DNA of 64,000 nucleotides from Streptomyces sp. 840.1 (GCF_003751445.1 NZ_RJUU01000001.1:3539001-3603000), one strand, 5' to 3'. Positions 8,641 to 16,569 are shown, numbered from the stretch's first letter. The notes: generated by a model from the letters alone, not told the origin. Numbers and translations are program-made.

Positions 8641-8976
8641 ATGGGCGCACGTGCCATGAACCGCATGCGCGGTGGCCTCGCCCGGCTGCTCCGTCCCGCC
8701 GGGCTGCTGCTCTTCTTCCTCACCGAGGTCCTGCTCGCGGAGGGCGGCAGCCTCTCCGCCGCCGTCGCGCTCGCCGCCACCGCGGCCGCCGGTACGGCGC
8801 TCGTCGCCTGCTCGGTGATCAGCGCTCGCTGCGCCGTCCCGGTGCCCCGGACCAGGGTCCGTACCGCCATGCGCGACCGGGAGAAACGCACCGCGTTCCT
8901 TCCGCAACGAGACCCCGACGCCAAGGGGCGCAGGCGGCCCCGAGCTCCCGGCCGTGTCCTCCTGACGGCCGCGTAG
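8641..8976 (+). CDS. DUF6412-type small membrane protein
   Basis: A 111-residue protein with two hydrophobic stretches (about residues 18-32 and 38-62, ending VACSVISARCAV) and a basic, Arg-rich cytosolic tail. GGGAGGG sits 4 bases before ATG 8641; an internal ATG at 8656 is possible. Small proteins of this kind commonly precede the short YidC paralogue of Streptomyces, as here, which suggests a helper of membrane insertion, but no function is established. Confidence 0.65.
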   Translation: MGARAMNRMRGGLARLLRPAGLLLFFLTEVLLAEGGSLSAAVALAATAAAGTALVACSVISARCAVPVPRTRVRTAMRDREKRTAFLPQRDPDAKGRRRPRAPGRVLLTAA

Positions 8977-9103
8977 GGCTCCCTCTTCCTGCCTCTTTCG
9001 TCCAGGTGCGTACGCCGTGTGCGTGCATGCGGGCGCCCGCGCGGATCGTCATGCCGAAGCTGATCCACTTCCCGGCACGACGAGACCCCCGGAGGGCTCA
9101 TCC

Positions 9104-9874
9104 ATGTCCGCCCTGATGTCCGCTTTCGCCAGCCTGGTCGGCGCCTTCGCCGATCTGCTGGACCCGTTCTTCCAGAACGCGTCCACCGCCGCCGCGATCG
9201 TGCTGTTCACCGCGCTCGTACGGCTCGCCGTGCACCCTCTGTCACGCGCCGCGGCACGGGGGCAGAAGGCGCAGCGCCGGCTCCAGCCGCAGATCGCCGA
9301 GCTGCGCAAGAAGCACAAGAAGAACCCCGAGCGGATGCAGAAGGCGATCATGGAGCTGCACAAGGAGGAGAAGGTCTCGCCGCTCTCCGGCTGCCTGCCC
9401 AGCCTGCTCCAGATGCCCGCCTTCTTCCTGCTCTACCACGTCTTCTCCAGCCAGAAGATCGGTGACGACGCGAACGAACTCCTCGGCCACCAGCTGTTCG
9501 GCGCCCCGCTCGGGGAGCGCTGGCACGACGCGATCGCGCACGGCGGGATGTTCGGGGCGCAGGGCATCGTGTACGTGGGGCTGTTCGTGATCGTCGCCGC
9601 GGTCGCCACGTTCAACTACGGGCGGACGAAGCGGCAGATGGCCGCGAACCCCGTCACCCCGGCCGCCGGTCCGGACGGACAGCCGGTACCCGGCATGGGT
9701 GCGATGAACAAGGTGATGCCGCTGATGTCCTTCTTCACCCTCTTCACCGTCGCCTTCGTGCCGCTGGCCGCCGCGCTGTACGTCGTCACCAGCACCACCT
9801 GGACCGCGATCGAGCGGGCCTACCTGTACCGCGACATGCCGGCCGCCGGTGCCGCCATGGCCACCGCGGCGTAA
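9104..9874 (+). CDS. YidC/Oxa1-family membrane protein insertase (short paralogue)
   Basis: The 256-residue protein has a first hydrophobic helix (about 8-25), then the conserved core: STAAAIVLFTALVRLAVHPL, a cytosolic basic hairpin (residues 45-85, PQIAELRKKHKKNPERMQKAIMEL cut by KEEKVSPLSGCLPSLLQMPAFFLLY), and three more helices ending near residue 245. The SGCLPSLLQMP element and the basic hairpin define the family. It inserts proteins into the membrane with or without Sec. It is shorter than the dnaA-linked housekeeping YidC, and the lack of rpmH/rnpA neighbours marks it as the second copy. GGAGGG is 7 bases before ATG 9104. Confidence 0.9.
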   Translation: MSALMSAFASLVGAFADLLDPFFQNASTAAAIVLFTALVRLAVHPLSRAAARGQKAQRRLQPQIAELRKKHKKNPERMQKAIMELHKEEKVSPLSGCLPSLLQMPAFFLLYHVFSSQKIGDDANELLGHQLFGAPLGERWHDAIAHGGMFGAQGIVYVGLFVIVAAVATFNYGRTKRQMAANPVTPAAGPDGQPVPGMGAMNKVMPLMSFFTLFTVAFVPLAAALYVVTSTTWTAIERAYLYRDMPAAGAAMATAA

Positions 9875-9924
9875 TCGAAGACGTGAGTGCGCCGGTCCAG
9901 TGTGTGAACAGGGTCTTGCGGAGT

Positions 9925-9948
9925 GATCGGATGTCTTGGAGGATCGGA
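9925..9948. promoter_or_regulatory. Direct repeat GATCGGA x2 upstream of FAH gene
   Basis: GATCGGATGTCTTGGAG is followed 17 bases later by GATCGGACAAG. The period of 17 is not a full double turn, but the position, 60-85 bases before the TTG start of the FAH gene, fits a regulator site. The factor is unknown. Confidence 0.3.
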
Positions 9949-10009
9949 CAAGCCTGCGATGGCCGCAACCCATCCGACGGGCCCGATCTCGACCGAGGGA
10001 GACAGACCG

Positions 10010-10870
10010 TTGAAGTTGCTTCGTGTGGGTACGGCAGGCGCGGAACGTCCGGCACTGCTGGACGATGACGGGACCCTGCGTGACCTGTCGGGAGTCGTCA
10101 CCGACATCGACAGCGCACTGCTCGCCGACGAGGACGCGCTGGCCCGGGTCCGGGCCGCCGCCGCCGCGCCCGGCGAGCTGCCGGTGCTCGACGCCGAGGA
10201 GCTGCGGGTGGGTCCGCCGCTCGCCCGGATCGGCAAGATCGTGTGCATCGGGCTGAACTACCACGACCACGCCACGGAGACCGGCGCGCAGATACCGGCG
10301 GAGCCGATCCTGTTCTTCAAGGCGCCGGACACCGTCGTCGGGCCCGAGGACACCGTGCTCGTGCCGCGCGGCAGCGTGAAGACCGACTGGGAGGTCGAGC
10401 TCGCGGTCGTCATCGGCCGCACCGCCCGGTACCTGGACTCGGCCGAGGAGGGCCTCGCCCACGTCGCCGGCTACGCGGTCGCGCACGACGTCTCCGAGCG
10501 CGAGTTCCAGATCGAGCGCGGCGGCACCTGGGACAAGGGCAAGAACTGCGAGACGTTCAACCCGCTGGGGCCGTGGCTGGTGACGGCCGACGAGGTGGCC
10601 GACCCGCAGGCGCTGCCGCTGAAGCTCTGGGTGAACGGCGAGCTGAAGCAGGACGGCACGACGGCCGAGCAGATCTTCCCGGTCGGCGAGGTCGTGCGCT
10701 ACCTGAGCCACTTCATGACCCTGTACCCGGGCGACGTCATCAACACCGGCACGCCGGCCGGCGTGGCGATGGGGCAGCCCGAGCCGAAGCCGTACCTCCG
10801 GGCGGGAGACGTCGTCGAGCTGGAGATCGAGGGGCTGGGGCGGCAGCGGCAGGAGTTGAAGGGGGCGTAG
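10010..10870 (+). CDS. Fumarylacetoacetate hydrolase family protein
   Basis: A 286-residue cytosolic enzyme with the FAH beta-roll. Key parts: IGKIVCIGLNYHDHA (start of the domain, about residue 75), FFKAPDTVVGPEDTV, DWEVELAVVIGR (metal-binding acidic residues), the lid segment YAVAHDVSEREFQ, GKNCETFNPLGPWLV and GDVINTGTPAGVAMG. Such enzymes hydrolyse C-C bonds of acylpyruvates, decarboxylate oxaloacetate or hydrate 2-keto-dienoates; sequence alone does not choose. The start is a TTG at 10010 with GAGGGAGA eight bases upstream, the only start with a good ribosome site. The gene stands alone and ends at a terminator shared with the convergent UPF0303 gene. Confidence 0.88.
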   Translation: MKLLRVGTAGAERPALLDDDGTLRDLSGVVTDIDSALLADEDALARVRAAAAAPGELPVLDAEELRVGPPLARIGKIVCIGLNYHDHATETGAQIPAEPILFFKAPDTVVGPEDTVLVPRGSVKTDWEVELAVVIGRTARYLDSAEEGLAHVAGYAVAHDVSEREFQIERGGTWDKGKNCETFNPLGPWLVTADEVADPQALPLKLWVNGELKQDGTTAEQIFPVGEVVRYLSHFMTLYPGDVINTGTPAGVAMGQPEPKPYLRAGDVVELEIEGLGRQRQELKGA

Positions 10871-10930
10871 GGGTGAGGGGGCTCAGGGTCCGGGTGCGTC
10901 CTGGTAACCCTGATTCGTACCGGTAAAGAT

Positions 10931-10971
10931 CGGAGGGGTGGGCCCTGTTGGTGACAGGGACCACCCCTCCG
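10931..10971. terminator. Bidirectional terminator
   Basis: CGGAGGGGTGG (10931-10941) pairs with CCACCCCTCCG (10961-10971), extended inside by CCTGT/ACAGG with a small mismatch. It lies between the convergent FAH and UPF0303 genes. Confidence 0.75.
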
Positions 10972-10987
10972 GTGTGTCACCGGGGTG

Positions 10988-11467
10988 TCAGTTGCCGATC
11001 ATCGTCGCGAACTGTTCCAGGGCCTCGACCGCCAGCGCGTGGTCCTCCGCCTGGGGCAGGCCCGAGACCGTGACCGAGCCGATGACGCCCGCGCCCTCGA
11101 CCGAGATCGGGAACGAGCCGCCGTGCGCGGCGTACCGGTCCAGGTCCAGGCGCGACGCGTCCTCGAACGTCGTCCCCTTGGCCCGGAACCTGGTCCCGAC
11201 CAGGTAGGAGCTCTCTCCGTAGCGCTCGACGACCCTGCGCTTGCGGTCGATCCAGGCGTCGTTGTCCGCACTCGAACCGGGCAGTGCGGCGTGGAACAGC
11301 TGCTGCGTGCCGCGCCGGATGTCGATCGCCACCGGTGCGTGCCGCTCCCGGGCCAGGGAGACGAGCAGCCCGCCGAGCGCGTACGCGTCGTCGTAGCCGA
11401 AATGCGGCAGCGTCAGCCGGCGCTCCTGAGCGATCAGCTCGGAGATGGTCGGAGCGGTGGGGTTCAT
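10988..11467 (-). CDS. UPF0303 / heme-degrading-domain (GlcG/HbpS-like) protein
   Basis: This 159-residue protein belongs to the UPF0303 branch of the GlcG/HbpS-like fold: FGYDDAYALGGLLVSLA at the N-terminus, VAIDIRRGTQQLFHAALPG in the centre, and GGSFPISVEGAGVIGSVTVSGLPQAEDHALAVEAL at the C-terminus in overlapping conserved blocks. Relatives bind heme or cobalamin or have only structural roles. Its ATG overlaps the TGA of the oxidoreductase gene upstream (ATGA at 11464-11467), so the two are co-translated and should be in one pathway, under the ROK operator at 12616. Confidence 0.82.
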   Translation of the reverse strand: MNPTAPTISELIAQERRLTLPHFGYDDAYALGGLLVSLARERHAPVAIDIRRGTQQLFHAALPGSSADNDAWIDRKRRVVERYGESSYLVGTRFRAKGTTFEDASRLDLDRYAAHGGSFPISVEGAGVIGSVTVSGLPQAEDHALAVEALEQFATMIGN

Positions 11468-12609
11468 GCGGACTGCTCCTCGGTGGCGGGTGCGGGGGTT
11501 GTGGGCAGGGTGACCGTAACGCCGTCGCGCGCCGAGCGGCGGGCGGCCTCCAGGACGTCCAGGGCGGCCGCGGCCTGCAGGGCGGTCACCGGGTTCTCGC
11601 CCTTCCCGCGCAGCGCGTCGACGACCGCCGCGTAGTACGCGGGGTAGTCGCCCGGCCGGGTACGGACCGGGGCGCCGCCGCCCGTGAGCGGGGACTCGCC
11701 CGAGCCGAGCCGGCCCCACAGCTCCTCGGCCTCCTCGCCCCACGGTTCGCCCTTCGAGGGGCGGGCACCCTCGCGCAGGGCGGCCTCCTGGGGGTCGAGG
11801 CCGTACTTCACATAGCCGGCGGCCGAGCCGAGCACCCGGAAACGCGGGCCGAGCTGGGCCGTCGTCGCGCTGACGTACAGGTGCGAGCGGACCCCGCTCT
11901 CGTGGGTGATCGCCAGGAACGTGTCGTCGTCGGCCGCCGCACCCGGCCGGCGCACGTCCGACTCCGCGTACACCCGCACCGCCGGGCCGAACAGGACCAG
12001 CGCCTGGTCGACGACATGACTGCCCAGGTCGAACAGCAGCCCGCCGATCTCCTGCGGGTCGCCCGACTCGCGCCAGCCGCCCTTCGGCTGCGGGCGCCAC
12101 CGCTCGAAGCGGGACTCGAAGCGCTGCACCTCGCCCAGCCCGCCGTCCGCGATCAGCGAGCGCAGGGTGAGGAAGTCGTTGTCCCAGCGGCGGTTCTGGA
12201 AGACCGAGAGCAGCACCCCGTGCTCCTCGGCCAGCGCCGCCAGATCCCGGGCCTCGGCGGCCGAACCGGCGATCGGCTTGTCCACGACCACCGGCAGACC
12301 GGCCCTGATCGCGGCGGCGGCGATCGGCACGTGCGTCTTGTTCGGTGACGCGATCACGATCAGATCGAGCTCGTCCGCGCGCTGCCACAACTCGTCCGGC
12401 GAGGCGGCGAACCGTACGCCGGGGAATTCGGCGCGGGCCTGCTCGCGCCGCTCCTCGTTCGAGGTGACGACCGTGTCCAGGACGAGGCCGTCGGTCGCGG
12501 CGATCAGCGGGGCGTGGAAGACGGAGCCCGCCAGGCCGTAGCCGACGAGTCCGACGCGCAGGGGGGTCCCGGACGGGCCGGAGGTCTCGTGAGTCGCGTG
12601 GGCAGTCAT
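11464..12609 (-). CDS. Gfo/Idh/MocA-family oxidoreductase
   Basis: The 381-residue protein has an N-terminal NAD(P)-binding Rossmann fold (LRVGLVGYGLAGSVFHAPL, about residues 18-36), the ASPNKTHVP strand and the DKP motif (VVDKPIAG, catalytic Lys of the family, normally EKP), followed by the C-terminal alpha/beta domain with FDLGSHVVDQALVLFG, whose Asp-x3-His pair helps catalysis. It oxidises or reduces a sugar, inositol or related polyol. ATG 12609 is preferred over a longer reading because the latter would begin inside the operator palindrome. It is divergent from a ROK sugar-sensing repressor, fitting a sugar-responsive operon. Confidence 0.87.
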   Translation of the reverse strand: MTAHATHETSGPSGTPLRVGLVGYGLAGSVFHAPLIAATDGLVLDTVVTSNEERREQARAEFPGVRFAASPDELWQRADELDLIVIASPNKTHVPIAAAAIRAGLPVVVDKPIAGSAAEARDLAALAEEHGVLLSVFQNRRWDNDFLTLRSLIADGGLGEVQRFESRFERWRPQPKGGWRESGDPQEIGGLLFDLGSHVVDQALVLFGPAVRVYAESDVRRPGAAADDDTFLAITHESGVRSHLYVSATTAQLGPRFRVLGSAAGYVKYGLDPQEAALREGARPSKGEPWGEEAEELWGRLGSGESPLTGGGAPVRTRPGDYPAYYAAVVDALRGKGENPVTALQAAAALDVLEAARRSARDGVTVTLPTTPAPATEEQSA

Positions 12610-12615
12610 GCACTC

Positions 12616-12642
12616 CACTTTGGCAACGCTGTTGCCAAAGTG
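12616..12642. promoter_or_regulatory. 27-bp perfect palindrome, ROK operator
   Basis: The arm CACTTTGGCAAC (12616-12627) is repeated in perfect inversion as GTTGCCAAAGTG (12631-12642) around a GCT centre. It starts seven bases before the oxidoreductase ATG and 24 bases before the ROK GTG, so a bound repressor would block both genes. A+T content at the arms contrasts with the surroundings. Confidence 0.85.
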
Positions 12643-12665
12643 CAAGCGGCAGCGACAATGGGTCC

Positions 12666-13790
12666 GTGAACAGGAGTAATACCGGCGCCAATCTGCCGAC
12701 GCTGCGCGGCCACAACGCGGCGCTCGTGCTGGACCTGCTGCGGGTCGCGGGCGAGCGCGGGATCAGCCGGATCGAACTGGCCGAGCGGACGGGGCTCACC
12801 CCGCAGGCCGTCAGCAAGATCACCGCCCGGCTGCGGGCCGAGGGGCTGGCCGCCGAGGCGGGCCGCCGCGCCTCCACGGGCGGCAAGCCCCGGACCGTGC
12901 TGCGGCTGGTGCCGGAAGCCGGCCACGCGGTGGGGCTCCACCTGGACCGCGACGGGCTGACCGTGGTGCTCGTCGACCTCGCGGGCACGGTGGTCAGCAG
13001 CCGTACGGCTCCGCTGGACTTCGGCGCCCCGGCCGACGAGGTGGTCGCGGCCGCCGCCGTGGCGGTGGCGGAGGTGCGCGGCGACGGGGCCCGGCCGGTG
13101 CTCGGCGTGGGCGCGGCGGTGCCGGGGCCGCTCGACCACCGCGACGGAGTGCTGCACCGCGTCACCGGATTCCCGCAGTGGGACGGCTACCGGCTCGGGG
13201 ACGCGCTCGCCGGGCGGACCGGGCTGCCCGTCGCCATCGACAAGGACACCAACGCGGCCGCCCTCGGGCTCGCCCTCCAGACGCCGGGGCCGGCCGACTT
13301 CGCCTACCTCCACCTCGGGACCGGGCTCGGCGCGGGACTGGTCCTCGGCGGTGCGCTGCACCGCGGGGCCCGTACCGGAGCCGGTGAGTTCGGCCATCAG
13401 ACCGTGCAGCTGGACGGGGTCCGGTGCGGCTGCGGCGGGCGCGGCTGCCTGGAGGCGCTCTGCCTGGCGGCGGTGGCCCGGGGCGATGTGGCCGAGGCCG
13501 CGCGGGTGCTCGGCACCGGCGCCGCGAACCTGGTCGCGCTGCTCGACATCGACCGGGTGGTGCTGGGCGGGCGCACCGTCGCGGCCGACCCCGGCGCATA
13601 CGTCCGCGGGGTGCGCGCGGTGCTCGACGAGCGGGCCCGGCGTGGGGGCGCGGGCGGGGGGCCGGCGGTGGACGTCACCGCCGGCGGCGACCGGCCGGTG
13701 GCCGAAGGGGCGGCGCAGCTGGTCCTGGCCCCGCTGTTCGGCCGCGTGGGCGGCGAGGACGCGGACCGGGACGGGGGCTGGGGCGCCTGA
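12666..13790 (+). CDS. ROK-family transcriptional repressor
   Basis: A 374-residue regulator with an N-terminal winged helix-turn-helix (about residues 15-75, SRIELAERTGLTPQAVSKIT) and a sugar-kinase-like ROK domain. The structural zinc site CGCGGRGC gives Cys254, Cys256 and Cys261, preceded by EFGH. The phosphate-binding loop seen in active ROK kinases is degenerate, as expected of repressors of the NagC/Mlc/XylR type. It should bind the palindrome at 12616 and respond to a sugar made or consumed by the divergent oxidoreductase. The last 20 residues (RVGGEDADRDGGWGA) look like a non-conserved extension. GTG start at 12666. Confidence 0.87.
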   Translation: MNRSNTGANLPTLRGHNAALVLDLLRVAGERGISRIELAERTGLTPQAVSKITARLRAEGLAAEAGRRASTGGKPRTVLRLVPEAGHAVGLHLDRDGLTVVLVDLAGTVVSSRTAPLDFGAPADEVVAAAAVAVAEVRGDGARPVLGVGAAVPGPLDHRDGVLHRVTGFPQWDGYRLGDALAGRTGLPVAIDKDTNAAALGLALQTPGPADFAYLHLGTGLGAGLVLGGALHRGARTGAGEFGHQTVQLDGVRCGCGGRGCLEALCLAAVARGDVAEAARVLGTGAANLVALLDIDRVVLGGRTVAADPGAYVRGVRAVLDERARRGGAGGGPAVDVTAGGDRPVAEGAAQLVLAPLFGRVGGEDADRDGGWGA

Positions 13791-13815
13791 CCCAGGCGGT
13801 CGCGGCGACACAGCC

Positions 13816-13953
13816 CGAGCAGGAGCAGGAGCAGGAGCAGGAGCGGCAGCAAGAGCAGGTACAGGTACAGGTACAGGTACAGGTACGGGCATAGACACAG
13901 GTACAGGTACGGGCATAGACGCAGGCGCAGGTACGGGCACAGGCACGGGCAGC
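13816..13953. repeat. Hexanucleotide tandem repeats (GAGCAG)n and (ACAGGT)n
   Basis: This gene-free stretch (13791-14137) begins with four to five GAGCAG units, passes through degenerate units into about five GTACAG units, and repeats a block ending in ACGGGCATAGAC twice (ends at 13895 and 13920). All frames are low-complexity, so it is probably not coding. The rest of the spacer up to 14137 shows nothing recognisable. Confidence 0.85.
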
Positions 13954-14137
13954 GGCCCCGGGCTGTGTCCGCGTCGCGGCTCGGCTGATCGAGGGGTTCC
14001 GCGCCGCCGGCCGGGCGGCCTCGCGGCATGTCTGCGCGCGGGTGCCCCGGGGCGCGTGGCAGCGTCGCGGGTCCATACCGGTGAACTCCGGGTCCGGGGC
14101 GAGCCGACTGTTTCCGCGAGCAGCGAAGGCCGCCCTC

Positions 14138-15319
14138 ATGCCCCCCACACCGCCCCCGCCCGCCACGCCCCCGGAGCACCCCGTGCCGCCGCCCCCGCCC
14201 GCACTCACCGGGCGGCCCCGGCACGGGCTCGCGCTCGGGCTGGCCGCCGCCAGTGTCGTCCCCGCCGTCGTGCTCGGCGGAGCGGCGAACGCGTCGGCGG
14301 CGCCGCAGCGCAATCCGGCCGCCACCCCGGCCGCCCCGACGACCTCGGCCCTGGCGGCTTCCGCTCCGGCGGTGTCGGCGGTGCCGGTGGCGGTATCCGC
14401 ACCGCTCGCCGTCGGCGCCGAGCAGCAGCCCGCCTGCGGTGACCCGGAGGCGGCCGAGTTCCCGATCGACACCCGGATCCACGGCGGCCCCGACACCTAC
14501 GCGTCCGGCGGCGGTTACGGCACCTGGTTCCTGGACCTGACCAACACCACCGCACATGCCTGCCGGTCCATCCACCCGGTCCTGGTCCTCACCGACGAGG
14601 ACCGCAGGCTGACCTCGGACCAGATCCAGCTGAAGTTCTCCGAGCGCGCCCATCCGGACGTGGAGCACCGCGTCACCTGGGAGACGACCGACCGGGACGA
14701 GCACATCGGCGTCTTCGGCGGCGCCGGCGACGACGCCTTCGCGGGATTCACCGTGCCTGCGGGGCGCACCGTCACCGTCCAGGTCCGGCTCGCGTTCACC
14801 TCCGACACCAGCCCCGGCCGGATCACCGCCAACGCCGCGATCGTCCAGCGCAAGCACCCGGCGAACGGCAGGAGCGACAGCGGTACGGCACCGAAGGGCA
14901 GCGACGGGGAGTGGGTCGGCGAGTCCGATGACTATCTGTTCACCGTGATCGAGGACGAGGCCGGGACGGGCCCGGACGGCGACGACACCGACACCGGCAC
15001 CGGCACAGGTACCGGCAAGGAGAACGAGATGGGCACCGGCGAGGTCGGCAAGGGCCACGAGAGCGAAGGCACCGGCCGCCTCCCCGACGGCACGGCCGAG
15101 CGGCCCGGCCGCCTCCCCGACGGCACCCGGCCCAGCGGCAGGGCAACCGGCACCCCGCGCCCCGTCGCACCGGGCCGGGACCCGGCCGGGGTCCCGGAGC
15201 TGGCCAGGACCGGCATCACCGTGCCGCTGCCCCGGCCGGTCCTGACCGTCTCGGGCTTCCTGATCGGCGGCGGAGCCGTGGTGGTCTGGTCCCGCCGGAG
15301 CCGCCGAGCGCGTCGGTGA
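14138..15319 (+). CDS. Secreted LAxTG cell-wall-anchored protein
   Basis: The 393-residue product has a Pro-rich cytosolic start, a hydrophobic signal segment (about 26-48, ending AANASAAP), an Ala/Thr-rich linker, a beta-rich domain (about 95-270, two Cys near 93 and 130) and a Gly-Thr-Asp linker with two GRLPDGT repeats. It ends with LARTG at residues 355-359, a hydrophobic helix (VLTVSGFLIGGGAVVVW) and the basic tail SRRSRRARR. That tripartite end is a class E sortase sorting signal, so the mature protein should be bound to peptidoglycan. The function of the exported domain is unknown. ATG 14138 is the first start that leaves a normal signal peptide. Confidence 0.82.
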   Translation: MPPTPPPPATPPEHPVPPPPPALTGRPRHGLALGLAAASVVPAVVLGGAANASAAPQRNPAATPAAPTTSALAASAPAVSAVPVAVSAPLAVGAEQQPACGDPEAAEFPIDTRIHGGPDTYASGGGYGTWFLDLTNTTAHACRSIHPVLVLTDEDRRLTSDQIQLKFSERAHPDVEHRVTWETTDRDEHIGVFGGAGDDAFAGFTVPAGRTVTVQVRLAFTSDTSPGRITANAAIVQRKHPANGRSDSGTAPKGSDGEWVGESDDYLFTVIEDEAGTGPDGDDTDTGTGTGTGKENEMGTGEVGKGHESEGTGRLPDGTAERPGRLPDGTRPSGRATGTPRPVAPGRDPAGVPELARTGITVPLPRPVLTVSGFLIGGGAVVVWSRRSRRARR

Positions 15320-15421
15320 CGTCCTGCCGGAGCCGCCGAGCGCGTCGGTGACGTCCTGCCGGAGCCGCCGGGCAAGCCGGTGACGTCCCGCCCGACCCGC
15401 CACGCGCGTCGCTGACTTCCG
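15294..15421. repeat. 32-bp tandem repeats across the end of the LAxTG gene
   Basis: Two nearly identical 32-bp units (15294-15325 and 15326-15357) begin GCCGGAGCCGCCGAGCGCG and end in GGTGACGTCCT; two diverged units follow to 15421. The first unit encodes the basic tail and stop codon of the LAxTG protein, so the array grew out of a gene end. Confidence 0.85.
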
Positions 15422-15478
15422 GCCGACCGCGCACCGGGGCGCCCACCCGTGTTCATGTCCGTCTGCAACCATCGGGCC

Positions 15479-16243
15479 GTGGACTACCCGCACGACCAGG
15501 CACCTGGCGCACCGATCCGCTCCGGCATCCCGGAGCACGGCCGTATTCCCAAGTACTACGCCGTGAAGGCCCATGTCTCCGTCCTCATCGAGGAGTTGGG
15601 TGAGGGCGGCATGCTCCCGCCGGAACGGGACCTCGCCCTGCGCTACGAGGTGTCGCGCGAGACCGTGCGCCAGGCGCTGCGCGAACTGCTCCTGGAGGGG
15701 CGCCTCGCCCGGCAGGGCCGGGGCACGGTGGTCGCGGGCCCCAAGCTGGAGCAGCCGCTCTCCCTCGCCAGCTACACGGAGGGCGTACGCCGGCAGGGGC
15801 GCACTCCGGGGCGCCATCTCATCGGGCTGGAACGCTTCCCGTGCCCCGAGGCGCTCGCCGCCGAGATCGGGGCCGAGCGCGGGGAGCCGGTCTGGCACCT
15901 GGAGCGGGTGCTGCTCGCCGACGACGACCGGGTCGGCCTGGAGAGCACCTACGTCAGCGTGGCCCGGGTGCCGGACCTGGCGGGGGAGTTCGACCCCGAC
16001 TCCTCGTTCTACGCCTACCTGCGCGACCGGCTCGGGATCTCCTTCGGTGACGCGGACGAGCGGATCGAGACCGTGCTGGCCACCCCGCGCGAGGCGCTGC
16101 TCATCGGTACGCCGCCCGCGCTGCCCATGCTGCTGATCCACCGGGTTTCGCGGGACGCGGGCGGCCGGCCGCTGGAGCGGGTGCGGACCCTGTTCCGGGG
16201 TGACCGGTTCTCGTTCACCGCCCACCTGAACGGCCGCGGCTGA
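15479..16243 (+). CDS. GntR/HutC-family regulator, probable phosphonate-operon repressor
   Basis: A 254-residue regulator: N-terminal winged helix (about 20-95, LPPERDLALRYEVSRETVRQALRELL in two parts, then a RQGRGTVV wing) and a UTRA ligand-binding domain (about 105-250, LASYTEGVRRQGRTPG to LFRGDRFSF). This is the DasR/PhnR architecture. It lies just upstream of the phosphonate catabolic operon on the same strand, and GGTCTRGWCC-like sites of the HutC type occur before that operon and before the AlkP gene, making it the likely regulator. GTG 15479 (VDYPHDQ) is preferred; GTG 15449 and ATG 15455 would add ten or eight residues. Confidence 0.82.
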   Translation: MDYPHDQAPGAPIRSGIPEHGRIPKYYAVKAHVSVLIEELGEGGMLPPERDLALRYEVSRETVRQALRELLLEGRLARQGRGTVVAGPKLEQPLSLASYTEGVRRQGRTPGRHLIGLERFPCPEALAAEIGAERGEPVWHLERVLLADDDRVGLESTYVSVARVPDLAGEFDPDSSFYAYLRDRLGISFGDADERIETVLATPREALLIGTPPALPMLLIHRVSRDAGGRPLERVRTLFRGDRFSFTAHLNGRG

Positions 16244-16293
16244 GGCCGTCCGCGCCCACTTCCTGAAGGACGCGCCGTCCGGGGCCGGCGGGG

Positions 16294-16410
16294 CCGCTGG
16301 ATCGTGGGTCCGGGCCAGTCCACGATCTCCTCGCGGCCGAGCGCCATGCTCGCCGGGAACCGCAGCACGTAGCGCGTCAGCGCGAGCCCCAGCATGGTCG
16401 AGGCGCACAG
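16294..16410 (-). pseudogene. Remnant of a TetR-family regulator (C-terminal end)
   Basis: In one minus-strand frame 39 codons read MLGLALTRYVLRFPASMA, then LGREEIVDWPGPTIQR, which matches the end of the TetR C-terminal domain of a Streptomyces subfamily (usually ALTRYVLR followed by the ExIVDWLGPTIQRYL type ending). The frame is broken just upstream and no DNA-binding domain is present. It lies in a 420-bp space between the GntR gene and the phosphonate operon. Confidence 0.5.
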
Positions 16411-16462
16411 TGCCGTCCGCGACGCTGATGGTGGTCAACGGCCCGCTGATGTTGCGTGAGAC

Positions 16463-16496
16463 CCGTGGGGCCGCCGTCGCGCAGGCGGCCCCACGG
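16463..16496. terminator. Hairpin, probable terminator
   Basis: CCGTGGGGCCGCC (16463-16475) and GGCGGCCCCACGG (16484-16496) form a perfect 13-bp stem with an 8-base loop, downstream of the GntR gene and the TetR remnant. Confidence 0.6.
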
Positions 16497-16533
16497 ACCC
16501 CGCAGCCCGCCTGACCCCCTCGGTCCGGGCGGC

Positions 16534-16569
16534 CCGTTACCGGACTCGCGCGGGCGAGTCCGGTAACGG
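16534..16569. other. Perfect 16-bp inverted repeat before the phosphonate promoter
   Basis: CCGTTACCGGACTCGC (16534-16549) is inverted at 16554-16569 around GCGG. It ends 11 bases before the GGTCTAGTCC operator. It may be a second terminator insulating the operon, or part of the control region. Confidence 0.6.

Noticed and set aside
9017..9103. Upstream extension of YidC
   Set aside because: Not hydrophobic or conserved, and ATG 9104 has an ideal ribosome site.
13816..13953. CRISPR-like array
   Set aside because: Units are six bases and contiguous, without spacers.
13397..16438. Open minus-strand frame of over 1,000 codons
   Set aside because: It runs antisense to the LAxTG and GntR genes, is full of Arg, Gly and Pro, and has no domain; it is an effect of high GC.
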